A stretch of DNA of 64,000 nt from DATJPY01 sp035506135 (GTDB taxonomy: Bacteria; Myxococcota_A; UBA9160; PR03), in the NCBI GenBank assembly GCA_035506135.1, contig DATJPY010000031.1:124001-188000 (forward strand), given 5' to 3'. A model generated the notes under the pieces. That model was not told the DNA's origin and made no database searches. It worked only from the letters and a program-made list of their open reading frames with translations. How positions within the stretch are numbered: position 1 is the first letter of the stretch; every line of letters begins with the position of its first letter. This document shows positions 1-8,177 of this stretch, in pieces. The position numbers and the translations under genes are program-made.

Positions 1-305
1 CGGCCCTCGAGCAGGTCCGCGGCACCGAGAGTGCCGGTTCCGATCGCTCCGGCGAACGAGAGCTCCGACGTGACGTCGATCGAGCTTACCGGGGTCTGGT
101 CGATCGCGCGGAAGAGCGTGACGCGCACCGCGGAGTGGGGGCCGGGCACCTGGCCGAGGTCGATCTGGACCGGGGTGCCGGACACCTGGAGCTGCGTGGC
201 GTTCACCGGCGCGAGGATGCGCGGCGGCGGCGTACACTCGCCGGTGCCCAGGGCGAGCCCCGCGGCCACGACCAGCCCTCCGATCCGAAACACTCCGCTG
301 CGCAT
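1..305 (-). CDS. Exported protein of unknown function, 3' part cut by the window edge
   Basis: The reverse strand is open from an ATG at 305 to the left edge (about 101 residues visible). A strong GGAGGTG Shine-Dalgarno lies 5 bases upstream and decides the start. The protein begins MRSGVFRIGG and then has a hydrophobic stretch like a signal peptide, with a Cys near residue 24 in a context (TGEC) that is not a good lipobox. The rest is Thr/Val/Ser-rich, as in beta-sandwich secreted domains, but I recognise no family. It is divergent from mlaA. Reality as a gene is well supported; function is unknown. Confidence 0.6.
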   Translation of the reverse strand, partial: MRSGVFRIGGLVVAAGLALGTGECTPPPRILAPVNATQLQVSGTPVQIDLGQVPGPHSAVRVTLFRAIDQTPVSSIDVTSELSFAGAIGTGTLGAADLLEG

Positions 306-325
306 CGTTCACCTCCGTTCATCCT

Positions 326-356
326 CTTGTAGCAGCCGAGCCGGGTCGTGTGTCAA
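326..356 (-). promoter_or_regulatory. Sigma-70-like promoter of the left-edge gene
   Basis: On the reverse strand a perfect TTGACA (356-351) is followed after 18-19 bases by CTACAA/TACAAG (332-326). Transcription would start just upstream of the GGAGGTG ribosome binding site of the gene starting at 305. Inferred from sequence only. Confidence 0.5.
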
Positions 357-431
357 TCGAAGCACCGATCCGAGCCCCGAACCCCACGGGGCACATAGTC
401 CGCGAGATGGGCCGCGAGACGGTCCGCGAGC

Positions 432-1343
432 ATGCCGCGACCGCCGCAGTCGCTACCTTGCGCCTCCGTGTCCAGCAGGACCGCGCCGCTCGTGGCCGCC
501 GGCATCGCGGCCTGGCTGCTCGCCGCCCCCGCCCGTGCCGGAGGGCCCGAGGCGGGAAGCGCCCCCGCGGTGGCCCCTGCCGCCGCCCCCGACCCTCTCT
601 TCGAGGCGTCCTTCGACGAGCAGATCGAGCTGCGCGTCGCCGACCCGATCGAGCCGGTCAATCGGGGCGTCTTCCGCGGAAACCGCTGGCTCGACCGCGC
701 GCTGATCGGCCCGATCGCGCGCGTCTACGGTTGGGTGCTGCCCGGGCCGGTGAAGCGCGCGGTGCGCGGCGTGTTCGCGAACCTGAATCAGCCGGCCGTG
801 TTCGTGAACGACATCCTGCAGTCGGAGGGAAAGCGGGCCGAGGTGGCGGGCATGCGCTTCGTCGTCAACACGACGATCGGGGTGCTCGGCATCTGGGATC
901 CGGCGGCGCGCCTCGGGCTCCCGCCCCACGACGCCGACTTCGGTCAGACGCTCGGCAAGGCGGGCGTCGGCCCCGGGTTCTACCTGGTGATCCCCCTGCT
1001 CGGACCGAGCACGGCGCGCGACGCGGTCGGCGGGGTCTTCGACCTCCTGCTGCGGCCCGACACCTGGGTGCTCCCGTTCGCTGAGCAGATCGTTCTCGGC
1101 AGCACCCACGGCATCGCCGAGCGCGAGGCGCACGGCCGCGAGCTCGCGGCGCTCGAGCGCTCGTCGGTCGACTTCTACGCCGCGGTGCGCAGCGCCTACC
1201 TGATGGATCGCGAGGCGATGATCCGCGACGACACGCTCACCCACGCGCCGGCGGACCGCGCCGACCGCAGGTCGGCGCCGGCCGAGCAGCAAGCCAGCGC
1301 GGTACCGCTCATGTCTCCCCCTTCCCCTGCGCCTGATCGCTGA
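432..1343 (+). CDS. mlaA: MlaA/VacJ-family outer-membrane lipid asymmetry protein
   Basis: A 303-residue MlaA (VacJ) homologue. The family forms an outer-membrane channel that removes phospholipid from the outer leaflet and passes it to periplasmic MlaC. The N-terminus has a hydrophobic signal segment ending near APARAGG, which looks like signal peptidase I cleavage rather than a lipobox, so it may not be a lipoprotein. Family hallmarks are visible: DPIEPVNR near residue 75, then NLNQPAVFVND, and a central GVLGIWDPA with GPGFYLVIPLLGP. The last 35 bases overlap mlaC tail-to-tail. No mlaBDEF genes are in view. Confidence 0.93.
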   Translation: MPRPPQSLPCASVSSRTAPLVAAGIAAWLLAAPARAGGPEAGSAPAVAPAAAPDPLFEASFDEQIELRVADPIEPVNRGVFRGNRWLDRALIGPIARVYGWVLPGPVKRAVRGVFANLNQPAVFVNDILQSEGKRAEVAGMRFVVNTTIGVLGIWDPAARLGLPPHDADFGQTLGKAGVGPGFYLVIPLLGPSTARDAVGGVFDLLLRPDTWVLPFAEQIVLGSTHGIAEREAHGRELAALERSSVDFYAAVRSAYLMDREAMIRDDTLTHAPADRADRRSAPAEQQASAVPLMSPPSPAPDR

Positions 1344-1938
1344 TCTTCTGCTCGAGCGCCTTCATCAGCGCGGTGAAGCCGTCGCGCTTGATCACGGCGG
1401 TCCAGTCGGCCCGCCGCAGCGCCAGCTCGCTCACGGTTCCGTTCAGCAGCACGTCGATGATGCGCCACTGGCCGTCGCCCGTCTGGCGCATCCGGTAGTC
1501 GAGCGGCGTCGTCTGGCCGTTCTTCTCGACGATGCGCGAGTGGACGATCAGCGTCGAGAAGCCGCCGTCGTCGACCCCGAGCGTCTCGAAGCGCTCGCCG
1601 TCGTACGACGCGAAGCGCCCCGCATAGGTCGCGATCGCGAGCCGGGCGAGCGCCTCGGCGAGCTGCGCGCGCTGCGGCTCGTCGAGCTGCTGCCAGGTGC
1701 TGCCCACCGACTTCTCGGCCATGAAAGGGAAGTCGTAACGCGCCTCGACGACGGGGCCGATCTGGTCCCGGCGCCCCGCGAAGCCGAGCTGCTTGCCGTT
1801 CTGCATGATGCCGAGGAGCCCGCGGTTCAGCTCCTCGACGACGCTCTTCGCGGCGGCGGAGCTGGCCGGCGCGGGCTCCGCTGCCGCAGGAGCGCAGAGC
1901 GCGCCGAGCGCCGCGACGGCGAGGGCCAGGCGTCGCAT
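1309..1938 (-). CDS. mlaC: MlaC/Ttg2D-family periplasmic phospholipid-binding protein
   Basis: A 209-residue ABC-toluene-tolerance (MlaC) protein that ferries phospholipid between the outer-membrane MlaA complex and the inner-membrane MlaFEDB transporter. It starts MRRLALAVAALGALCAPAAA, a clear Sec signal peptide. The mature part shows YDFPFMAEKSVGSTW, LARLAIATYAGRFASY and YRMRQTGDGQWRIIDVLLNG, all typical of the family. The ATG at 1938 shares its A with the TGA of the upstream hydrolase gene (TGATG), implying coupled translation. The 3' end overlaps mlaA on the other strand by 35 bases. Confidence 0.92.
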   Translation of the reverse strand: MRRLALAVAALGALCAPAAAEPAPASSAAAKSVVEELNRGLLGIMQNGKQLGFAGRRDQIGPVVEARYDFPFMAEKSVGSTWQQLDEPQRAQLAEALARLAIATYAGRFASYDGERFETLGVDDGGFSTLIVHSRIVEKNGQTTPLDYRMRQTGDGQWRIIDVLLNGTVSELALRRADWTAVIKRDGFTALMKALEQKISDQAQGKGET

Positions 1939-2834
1939 CACTCCTCTCCCAGGACGAAGCTGGTGAGCGCGTCGCGACACCCTTCGGGGTTGTCGACCAT
2001 GACGGAGTGGCCGGCGCGCGGAACCACCACCAGCCGACCGTGGCGCATCACCTCGTCCGCCATGCGATCCGCCACCTCGGCCGACAGCACGTCCGAAGCC
2101 GCGCCGCGGATCACGAGCGCGGGGCAGGGCAGCGCGCGCAGCGCGTCCCACATCTCGCGCCCGAGGCGCTCCTCGCGCTCGCGCGCCTCCGCCGCGCTCG
2201 CCTCGCGGCGCCGCCGGAACCAGGCGGGGTCGAGCTTCGGCTCGAAGCGCCCGTCCGCGCGCTTGCGAAGGCCGTGGTGCGCCATGCGGCGGAGGACCTC
2301 CGGGCGCGCCGCCGGATAGTTGCGCGCCAGGTCGTCGCGATACTCGGACTCGGACGCGAACGCCGGCCCGCTCGCGCCGCCCTCGAGACCGCCGCCGCGC
2401 CCCGCTCGCTGGATGTCGAGCTGGATCCGCAGCGTGCCGCGCGTGTCGAGCTCCGGCGCGGAGTCGACCAGCACCAGCCCCGCGAGGCGCTCCGGGTGTC
2501 GGCCGGCGAATCGCATCGCGACGCGGCCGCCGAACGAGTGACCGACGAGGACGAAGCGCTGGATCCCGAGCGCCTCGGTCGCCGCCTCCAGGTCCGCCAC
2601 GTGGGCGTCGTAGTCGTAGCGGGCCTCCGCGTCGCGGTCGGAGTCACCGTGGCCGCGCAGGTCCAGTGCCACCGTCCTGTAGTAGGGCGCCACCGCCGGC
2701 GCGACGTCGTCCCAGACGTGTGCGTCGTTGCCGAAGCCGTGCAGCAGGAGCAGCGCGACACCGTCGCGGCTCCACTCGAGCGCGTGCAGCGAGAGGCCAT
2801 CGCTGGCCGGGACGCGGATCGAGGCCGGCTCCAC
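1938..2834 (-). CDS. Alpha/beta-hydrolase coupled to mlaC
   Basis: A 298-residue alpha/beta-hydrolase. It has LLLLHGFG with the oxyanion region, the nucleophile elbow GHSFGGR, VIRGAASDV around the acid residue, and PRAGHSVMVDNP with the catalytic His near the C-terminus. The substrate cannot be told; esterase, lipase or epoxide-type chemistry are all possible. The GTG at 2834 is the only sensible start before the divergent CBS gene. The stop overlaps the mlaC start (TGATG), so a role linked to lipid turnover is plausible but inferred. Confidence 0.85.
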   Translation of the reverse strand: MEPASIRVPASDGLSLHALEWSRDGVALLLLHGFGNDAHVWDDVAPAVAPYYRTVALDLRGHGDSDRDAEARYDYDAHVADLEAATEALGIQRFVLVGHSFGGRVAMRFAGRHPERLAGLVLVDSAPELDTRGTLRIQLDIQRAGRGGGLEGGASGPAFASESEYRDDLARNYPAARPEVLRRMAHHGLRKRADGRFEPKLDPAWFRRRREASAAEAREREERLGREMWDALRALPCPALVIRGAASDVLSAEVADRMADEVMRHGRLVVVPRAGHSVMVDNPEGCRDALTSFVLGEE

Positions 2835-2873
2835 GCGGACACGGTAGCGGCGTGATACTCTGCACGCGACGCC

Positions 2874-3308
2874 ATGGATCTGTCTCGCCTCGACCACGTG
2901 CCGACGGTCAAGCTGGCGATGACGACCTTCCCGCACGCCGTCGACATCGACGAGCCGCTGGCCCGAGCGCGCGAGATGATGCGCCAGCACGCGATCCACC
3001 AGCTCCCGGTCACCGAGCGGGGCGCGCTGGTCGGCGTGATCTCCGACCGCGACGTCGCGCGCGTCGCCCGCGAGCGCAGCCAGGCGGGACGCGTTCGCGA
3101 CGCGTGCGTGCTCGACGCCTACGTCGTCGACCACGGCGAGCCGCTCGACCGCGTGCTGCTCCGCATGGCGCGCGATCACATCGGCGCGGCGCTCGTCGTG
3201 CGCCGGGGCAAGCTCGTCGGGATCTTCACCGTGACCGATGCCTGCCGCCTCTTCGCGGAGTGGCTGCACGTGCGGTTCTCGGGCGGCGGAGGCGACGAGG
3301 CCGCGTAG
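2874..3308 (+). CDS. Two-CBS-domain protein
   Basis: A 144-residue protein made almost only of two CBS motifs (about residues 10-62 and 72-130), each ending in the usual GVISDRDV or GIFTVTDA strand. CBS pairs bind adenine nucleotides and usually regulate a partner. No partner domain is fused and no target is obvious nearby. It is divergent from the hydrolase gene with only 39 bases between starts. A TACTCT/GATACT -10-like element lies 12-14 bases before the ATG. Confidence 0.88.
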   Translation: MDLSRLDHVPTVKLAMTTFPHAVDIDEPLARAREMMRQHAIHQLPVTERGALVGVISDRDVARVARERSQAGRVRDACVLDAYVVDHGEPLDRVLLRMARDHIGAALVVRRGKLVGIFTVTDACRLFAEWLHVRFSGGGGDEAA

Positions 3309-3387
3309 GGGCTCGGGGCCCACCCGGGGGAAGGCGTACCACCGCGTGGCGCCGGATCGGGACCCTCTGTCGCTGCGACACGATTCG

Positions 3388-3417
3388 TTGATCGAAGCGG
3401 TCGGGTGCGCGTATCAT
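3388..3417 (+). promoter_or_regulatory. Sigma-70-like promoter of the Fur-type gene
   Basis: TTGATC (3388-3393), an 18-base spacer and TATCAT (3412-3417). The start codon of the regulator follows 29 bases later behind a GGGGGAG ribosome binding site. Confidence 0.5.
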
Positions 3418-3446
3418 GAGCCCGTCCCCAGCCTGGGGGAGTCGCA

Positions 3447-3881
3447 GTGCGCCGCCGGACCGCCGAGGAGATCGAGGCGCTGTTGCGCGGGCAGGGCCTG
3501 TCGCTGACGCCCCAGCGGCGCGCCATCGTGCGCCATCTCGTCGAGCGGGGCGGTCACTGGACGGCTGCGGAGCTGCTCGAGGGCCTGACCGGCGACTTCC
3601 CGCTGGCCAGCCGAGCGACCGTCTACTGCACGCTCACCCTGCTTCGCGAGCTCGGCGTGGTCTCGGCCTTGCCGGGTCCCGGAGGCGAGGCGCGGTACGA
3701 CGCCAACCCCGAGTCTCACCAGCACTTCCTCTGCACGCGCTGCGGACAGCTCGAGGACGTACCGCCGGCTTGGTTCCCCGTGGGAATCGATCCCGAAGCC
3801 GGCGCGCGCTTCCACATCGATCGCTTCCGGGTGGTCGCCGAGGGCGTCTGCGGCGCCTGCCAGACCAGCGGCGCCACTTAG
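3447..3881 (+). CDS. Fur/PerR-family metal-dependent repressor
   Basis: A 144-residue ferric-uptake-regulator family protein. The winged helix covers about residues 10-85 (LTPQRRAIVRHL, then SRATVYCTLTLLRELG). The dimerisation and metal-binding part has ESHQHFLCTRCG and a second CGAC pair near the C-terminus, giving the structural Zn CxxC/CxxC set. The HxH pattern is more like PerR/Zur than classical Fur, so the sensed signal (peroxide, iron or zinc) is undecided. The start is GTG with GGGGGAG upstream. A 6-bp inverted repeat (CTCGTT/AACGAG) just after the stop could be a weak terminator. Confidence 0.88.
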   Translation: MRRRTAEEIEALLRGQGLSLTPQRRAIVRHLVERGGHWTAAELLEGLTGDFPLASRATVYCTLTLLRELGVVSALPGPGGEARYDANPESHQHFLCTRCGQLEDVPPAWFPVGIDPEAGARFHIDRFRVVAEGVCGACQTSGAT

Positions 3882-3919
3882 CGAACTCGTTCTCAAACGA
3901 GATCTCACCTCTCACCCTC

Positions 3920-3949
3920 TGGACGGCGGTTGCAGCGAGGGGCTAGAGT
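3920..3949 (+). promoter_or_regulatory. Promoter of the gntR-agps-glpD operon
   Basis: TGGACG (3920-3925), an 18-base spacer and TAGAGT (3944-3949). The expected start of transcription, around 3956, falls at the edge of the palindrome at 3960-3979, so a repressor bound there would block initiation or clearance. Confidence 0.5.
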
Positions 3950-3959
3950 CCCACCGCAT

Positions 3960-3979
3960 GAGGTCCGACCTCGGACCTC
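3960..3979. promoter_or_regulatory. Operator-like perfect inverted repeat
   Basis: A GAGGTCCGA arm and its exact reverse complement are separated by CC. The left half also contains AGGTC-C-GACCT, which carries the GTnnnAC core known for FadR/FCD-type GntR operators. It sits at the inferred transcription start about 70 bases before the gntR gene, so autoregulation is the simple reading. Confidence 0.6.
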
Positions 3980-3985
3980 CGATGA

Positions 3986-4013
3986 GTTGGCGACCTCGCG
4001 TTGGCGATCTCGC
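3986..4013 (+). repeat. Tandem 14-bp direct repeat in the gntR leader
   Basis: Two adjacent copies of GTTGGCGAYCTCGC with a single C/T difference, lying between the palindrome and the gntR ribosome binding site. They may be extra regulator contacts or a slippage duplication. Confidence 0.55.
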
Positions 4014-4051
4014 GATCCGGGCGCCGCCATCTCGGGCGCTCAGGAGGCAGC

Positions 4052-4828
4052 ATGCAGCTCGAGCCGGTCGGGTCCGAGACGCGCGTCGATCGGGTCTTCG
4101 AGCAGCTCCGCTCCCAGATCCTCTCGGGCGCCATCCCGGCCGGGAGCCGCCTGCCCACCGAGCGCGACCTCGCCGACACGCTCGGCGTCAATCGGGGCTC
4201 GGTGCGCGAGGCGCTGAAGCGCCTCGAGTTCCTCGAGCTGGTCGAGGTCCGACACGGCCTCGGCACCTTCGTGCAGGATCTGTCCGGATCCTCCGCGCTG
4301 CAGGTCGTCGAGGCGATCCTGCGCGATCCGGCGGTGGTGACGCGCGGGCTCCTCGAGCAGCTCCTGGTGTTCCGCCGCCACATCACCCTGCACGTGGTCG
4401 AGCTGGCGGCGCGCAACCGCGACGTCGAGCAGCTCGCGCGCGCCCGCGCGCTTCTCGACGAGGAGCTGGCCGACGGTCGCGATCCGAAGCACGCGCTCGA
4501 GATCGACCTCCGCTGGAACGCGCTGCTCGGCGAGGCGACCGGCAACCTGATGTACCGGCTGGTGACGAACCTCTTCACCCGCCTCGTCGCGCGCCTCGGC
4601 CCGCTCTACTACAACGAGCAGCGCGACCACCATCGCTCCACCGAGAACCACCGCGCCATGCTGGCTGCGATCGAGCGCCGGGACGCGGCGGCCGCCGTGC
4701 GCCTGGTCGAGGAGATGCTGCGCTACAGCGAGGAGCGCATCCTCGAGGAGGTCGGGAGGCTCGAGGCCGCCGGGGTGATCCGCCGGACACCCGCGCGCCC
4801 GGACGTGCCCGGCGACGAGCCGTCGTGA
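4052..4828 (+). CDS. GntR-family regulator with FCD-type ligand domain
   Basis: A 258-residue FadR-like repressor. The winged helix-turn-helix is at about residues 10-75 (SRLPTERDLADTLGVNRGSVREALKRLE). An all-helical FCD-type domain follows, with RRHITLHVVELAARN, a metal-type Asp/His set (EIDLRWN, ENHRAML) and ATGNLMYRLVTNLF. Such regulators sense small organic acids or acyl groups. The ATG at 4052 has AGGAGG five bases ahead. The stop overlaps the next gene (GTGA), so it is the first gene of a coupled operon and probably controls it through the palindrome upstream. Confidence 0.92.
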   Translation: MQLEPVGSETRVDRVFEQLRSQILSGAIPAGSRLPTERDLADTLGVNRGSVREALKRLEFLELVEVRHGLGTFVQDLSGSSALQVVEAILRDPAVVTRGLLEQLLVFRRHITLHVVELAARNRDVEQLARARALLDEELADGRDPKHALEIDLRWNALLGEATGNLMYRLVTNLFTRLVARLGPLYYNEQRDHHRSTENHRAMLAAIERRDAAAAVRLVEEMLRYSEERILEEVGRLEAAGVIRRTPARPDVPGDEPS

Positions 4829-6486
4829 TCGCGCGCGAGTCGCTCCGTTGGAACGGGTGGGGCCGCCTCGGCGAGTCGATGGGCTTGTCGCGCGAGCGCG
4901 AGCAGGCGCTGCTCGCCGAGCTGGGTCGCCGGCTCGGCCGGCGGCTCACGCGCGCGCCCGAGCCGGTCGAGCTGGCGGCGATCCGGCTCCCGCCCAGCAA
5001 GCTGCCGCCCGACGCGCTCGCCCGCCTCCGCGCGGCTTGCGGCGAGGACGGGGTCCGCACCAGCGCCGCCGAACGCGTCGGGCACGCGCTCGGCAAGAGC
5101 CTTCCCGACCTGATCCGCCTGCGCACGGGCGAGGTCGATCGCTTCCCCGAGGCGGTGGTCCATCCCGCCGACGAGGGCGCCGTGGCGGCGGTGCTGCGGA
5201 TCGCCGCGGAGGCGAGCCTCGCGGTGGTGCCGTTCGGGGGCGGCACCAGCGTGGTCGGGGGCGTCGAGCCGCGCTGCGCGCCGGGACAGCAGGGCGCGCT
5301 CGCGCTCGACACCACGCGCATGGATCGCCTGGTGCGCGTGGACCACGAGAGCGGAACCGCCACCTTCCAGGCCGGGGTCGACGGTCCGGCGCTCGAGGCC
5401 GCGCTCGCGGCGCAGGGGCTGACGCTCGGCCACTTCCCGCAGTCCTTCGAGCACTCGACGCTGGGCGGCTGGATCGCCACGCGCTCGGCGGGCCAGAGCT
5501 CCGACGGCTACGGCAGCATCGACGACCTGCTGGTCGCGGTGCGCATGGTGACGCCGTCGGGTGTCATCCGGACGCTCGAGGTCCCGCGCGAGGCCGCCGG
5601 CCCCGACGTGAACGAGCTCGTGCTCGGCTCCGAAGGCGTCTTTGGCGTGGTGGTCGAGGCGACGCTGCGGGTGCGCCCGGCGCCGCGCGCCCGCGAGGAA
5701 CGCGGCATGCTGTTCCGCTCGTTCGCCGACGGCCTCGCCGCGGTGCGCGAGCTGCGACGGCGCGAGGTGCCGCTCTCGATGGCGCGCCTCTCGGACGCCG
5801 CCGAGACCGAGCTCTCGCTCGCGCTGCGACGCGATCCGGCGCGCCGCGTGGATCCCGCGGCGTGGGTCCTCGCGGCCGCCGAGCGCGGTGGCTACGGGCG
5901 CGGTCGATGCGCCTTCCTCTACGGGGCCGAGGGAGAGCCCGGTGGGGTGCGCGCGGCGCTGCGCGCCGCGCGCGCGGTTGGGTGGCGCTGCGGCGGGCTG
6001 CCGCTCGGGCGCGCGCCGGGGCGCTCGTGGCGGCGCGATCGCTTCCGCACCCCCTATCTGCGCGACTGGCTGCTCGACCACGGCGTCGCCGTCGACACGA
6101 TGGAGACGTCGCTGCCGTGGAGCCGGCTGGCGGGCGGGCACGCATCGATCGTCCGGGGTCTCGAGACGGCGCTCGCCGCCCACGCCGGCGGCGGCCTCGC
6201 CATGGCCCATCTCTCGCACGGCTACGCCGATGGCGCGAGCCTCTACTTCACCGTCCTCTACCCGCTCGACCCGGCGCGCGCGCTGGACCAGTGGAGCGCC
6301 GTGAAGCGCGACGCGACCGAGGCGATCCTCGCGGCCGGAGGCGCCCTCTCTCACCACCACGGCGTCGGCGTCGACCACGCGCCGTGGCTCGCGCGCGAAA
6401 AGGGGCCGCTGGCGCTCGAGGCGCTGCGCGCGCTCAAGGCGGCGCTCGACCCGCGCGGCCTGATGAACCCGGGGAAGCTCCTGTGA
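4825..6486 (+). CDS. FAD-linked oxidase, alkyl-dihydroxyacetonephosphate synthase-like
   Basis: A 553-residue VAO/PCMH flavoprotein. The FAD-binding half (about 100-290) contains VVPFGGGTSVVGGV, FPQSFEHSTLGGWIATRSAGQSS and LGSEGVFGVV. The C-terminal half ends with a HHHGVG motif, the triple-His signature of alkyl-DHAP synthase (AGPS), and LMNPGKLL. AGPS swaps the acyl chain of acyl-DHAP for a fatty alcohol to make ether lipids; distant relatives are glycolate/lactate oxidases, so substrate is inferred. The GTG start overlaps the gntR stop and the stop overlaps glpD, each as GTGA. The adjacent glpD would supply DHAP. Confidence 0.85.
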   Translation: MIARESLRWNGWGRLGESMGLSREREQALLAELGRRLGRRLTRAPEPVELAAIRLPPSKLPPDALARLRAACGEDGVRTSAAERVGHALGKSLPDLIRLRTGEVDRFPEAVVHPADEGAVAAVLRIAAEASLAVVPFGGGTSVVGGVEPRCAPGQQGALALDTTRMDRLVRVDHESGTATFQAGVDGPALEAALAAQGLTLGHFPQSFEHSTLGGWIATRSAGQSSDGYGSIDDLLVAVRMVTPSGVIRTLEVPREAAGPDVNELVLGSEGVFGVVVEATLRVRPAPRAREERGMLFRSFADGLAAVRELRRREVPLSMARLSDAAETELSLALRRDPARRVDPAAWVLAAAERGGYGRGRCAFLYGAEGEPGGVRAALRAARAVGWRCGGLPLGRAPGRSWRRDRFRTPYLRDWLLDHGVAVDTMETSLPWSRLAGGHASIVRGLETALAAHAGGGLAMAHLSHGYADGASLYFTVLYPLDPARALDQWSAVKRDATEAILAAGGALSHHHGVGVDHAPWLAREKGPLALEALRALKAALDPRGLMNPGKLL

Positions 6487-8147
6487 GCGGGCACTGGACG
6501 CCGGCGGAGCGCCGCGCGGCGCTCACGCGCGCCGAGCGCGACGGCGTCGACGTGCTCGTGATCGGGGGCGGCATCACGGGAGCGGGCGTGCTGCGCGATG
6601 CCGCCTCGCGCGGGCTGCGCGCCTTGCTCGTCGACCGCAGCGATTTCGCCTCCGGGACCTCCAGCCGCTCGTCGAAGATGATCCACGGCGGCATCCGCTA
6701 TCTCGCGCACGGACACTTCGGCGTGACGCGCGAGGCGTGTCGCGAGCGCGACCTGCTCGCCGCGCGCAACCCGAACCTGGTGCGGCCGCTGCCCTTCCTG
6801 TTCCCGACGTGGGAGGGCGGCAAGATCCCGCCGTGGCAGATGCGCGCGGCCCTGGTGGCGTATGCCGCGGTGGCCAACTTCCGCCGGACGGCGCGCTTCC
6901 GGATGCTCTCGCCCGACCAGGTGCTCGGCTACTCGCGCGACATCCGCGTGCAGGGGCTGCGCGCAGCCGGGCTCTACCAGGACGCGCAGGTCGACGACGC
7001 TCGCCTCGTGATGGAGGCGCTGAAGAGCGCGCGCCGACTCGGCGCAGAGGCCGCGAACCACGCCGAGCTGATCGAGTTCCAGCGCGGTCCCGAGGGCCGT
7101 CTCGGCGGTGCGCGGGTGCGCGACCGCCTCGACGGCCGCACGCTCGCGATCCGCGCGGGTGCGCTGGTCAACGCGGCCGGCCCGGGCGTGCAGCGGGTGC
7201 GCGGCATCGACCGGCCCGACACCGGCAGCGACCTGCGGCCCGCGAAGGGCGTGCACCTGGTGATCCCGCGCAGCCGCATCCACAGCCAGGGCGCTGTGAC
7301 CTTCGAGGCGCGCGACGGGCGCCATCTCTTCCTGTGCCCCTTCGGCGACGTCGCGCTGATCGGCACCACCGACACGTTCACCGACGAGATCGACGAGCCG
7401 GTCGTGACGATCGAGGAGGTGCACTACCTCCTCGCCGCCGCGAACGAGGCGTTCCCGCGCGCGTGCCTCACCACCAACGACCTGCGCAGCGTGTTCGCGG
7501 GGGTGCGCCCGCTGGTGGCACCCGCGGACGCGGAGTCTCCGCCCTCCGACGTGTCGCGCGAGCACGAGATCACGCTGGCGCCGAGCGGATTGCTGAGCCT
7601 GGCGGGCGGCAAGCTCACCACCTTCCGCGCGATGGGCGAGCTCGCCGTCGATCGCGTTCTCGACCTCCTGCCTCGTGAGCGGCGGCGGACGGCGGGCCCC
7701 AGCCGGACGAAGGAGCTGGCCCTGCGCGACGACGACTTCTCGCGCGACGAGCTCGATCAGGAGCTGCGGCGGCGCTTCGCTCTCTCGCCGCGGCTGGCGG
7801 GACATCTGATCGCCACGTGGGGCGTTGCCGCGGCGGATCTGCTCGAGCAGGCAGCTCCCGAATGGCGGCGCCCGATCGGCTCCTCCCGATACCTCTACGC
7901 CGAGCTCCCGTGGGCGATCCGCACCGAGTGTCCGGCGACGCTCTGCGACCTGCTCGAGCGGCGGGTCCGGCTGGCGCTCTTCGCCGAGGGGCAGGGTCTG
8001 CCGCAGCTCGCCCGCATCGCCGAGGTGGCGGCCGAGGCCGCAGGCTGGGACGCCGAGCGCGCGCACGCCGAGAGCGCGGCGTACGCAGACGCCGTGCGCC
8101 GCCGCTACCAGATCGTGTCGAGGAGCGAGTCGAAGGACGCCGCCTGA
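6483..8147 (+). CDS. glpD: FAD-dependent glycerol-3-phosphate dehydrogenase
   Basis: A 554-residue GlpD-type enzyme that oxidises glycerol-3-phosphate to DHAP and passes electrons to quinone at the inner membrane. It has the N-terminal FAD dinucleotide fold VLVIGGGITGAG, then the family signature KMIHGGIRYLAHG, ARLVMEALKSAR, NAAGPG and LSLAGGKLTTFR, and a C-terminal helical cap of about 130 residues. The GTG start overlaps the preceding stop by four bases. Placed between an AGPS-like enzyme and a lipid kinase, it probably feeds glycerolipid rather than only glycerol catabolism. Confidence 0.94.
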   Translation: MSGHWTPAERRAALTRAERDGVDVLVIGGGITGAGVLRDAASRGLRALLVDRSDFASGTSSRSSKMIHGGIRYLAHGHFGVTREACRERDLLAARNPNLVRPLPFLFPTWEGGKIPPWQMRAALVAYAAVANFRRTARFRMLSPDQVLGYSRDIRVQGLRAAGLYQDAQVDDARLVMEALKSARRLGAEAANHAELIEFQRGPEGRLGGARVRDRLDGRTLAIRAGALVNAAGPGVQRVRGIDRPDTGSDLRPAKGVHLVIPRSRIHSQGAVTFEARDGRHLFLCPFGDVALIGTTDTFTDEIDEPVVTIEEVHYLLAAANEAFPRACLTTNDLRSVFAGVRPLVAPADAESPPSDVSREHEITLAPSGLLSLAGGKLTTFRAMGELAVDRVLDLLPRERRRTAGPSRTKELALRDDDFSRDELDQELRRRFALSPRLAGHLIATWGVAAADLLEQAAPEWRRPIGSSRYLYAELPWAIRTECPATLCDLLERRVRLALFAEGQGLPQLARIAEVAAEAAGWDAERAHAESAAYADAVRRRYQIVSRSESKDAA

Positions 8148-8164
8148 GGCGCGCGGCGGGCCGC

Positions 8165-8170
8165 TACCCT
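8165..8170 (+). promoter_or_regulatory. -10 element (TACCCT) for a leaderless lipid-kinase mRNA
   Basis: TACCCT ends 7 bases before the GTG at 8178 and no Shine-Dalgarno is present in the 30 bases between the glpD stop and this start. This would place the first transcribed base at the start codon. Confidence 0.45.
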
Positions 8171-8177
8171 TGGCCGC

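Noticed and set aside
3886..3901. CTCGTT/AACGAG inverted repeat after the Fur gene as a terminator
   Set aside because: Only six base pairs and no U-tract; too weak to list as a feature.
3958..4824. Open frame extending the AGPS-like gene upstream to an ATG at 3958
   Set aside because: It runs across the gntR gene in another frame with no homology; the GTG at 4825 overlaps the gntR stop and starts a canonical N-terminus.
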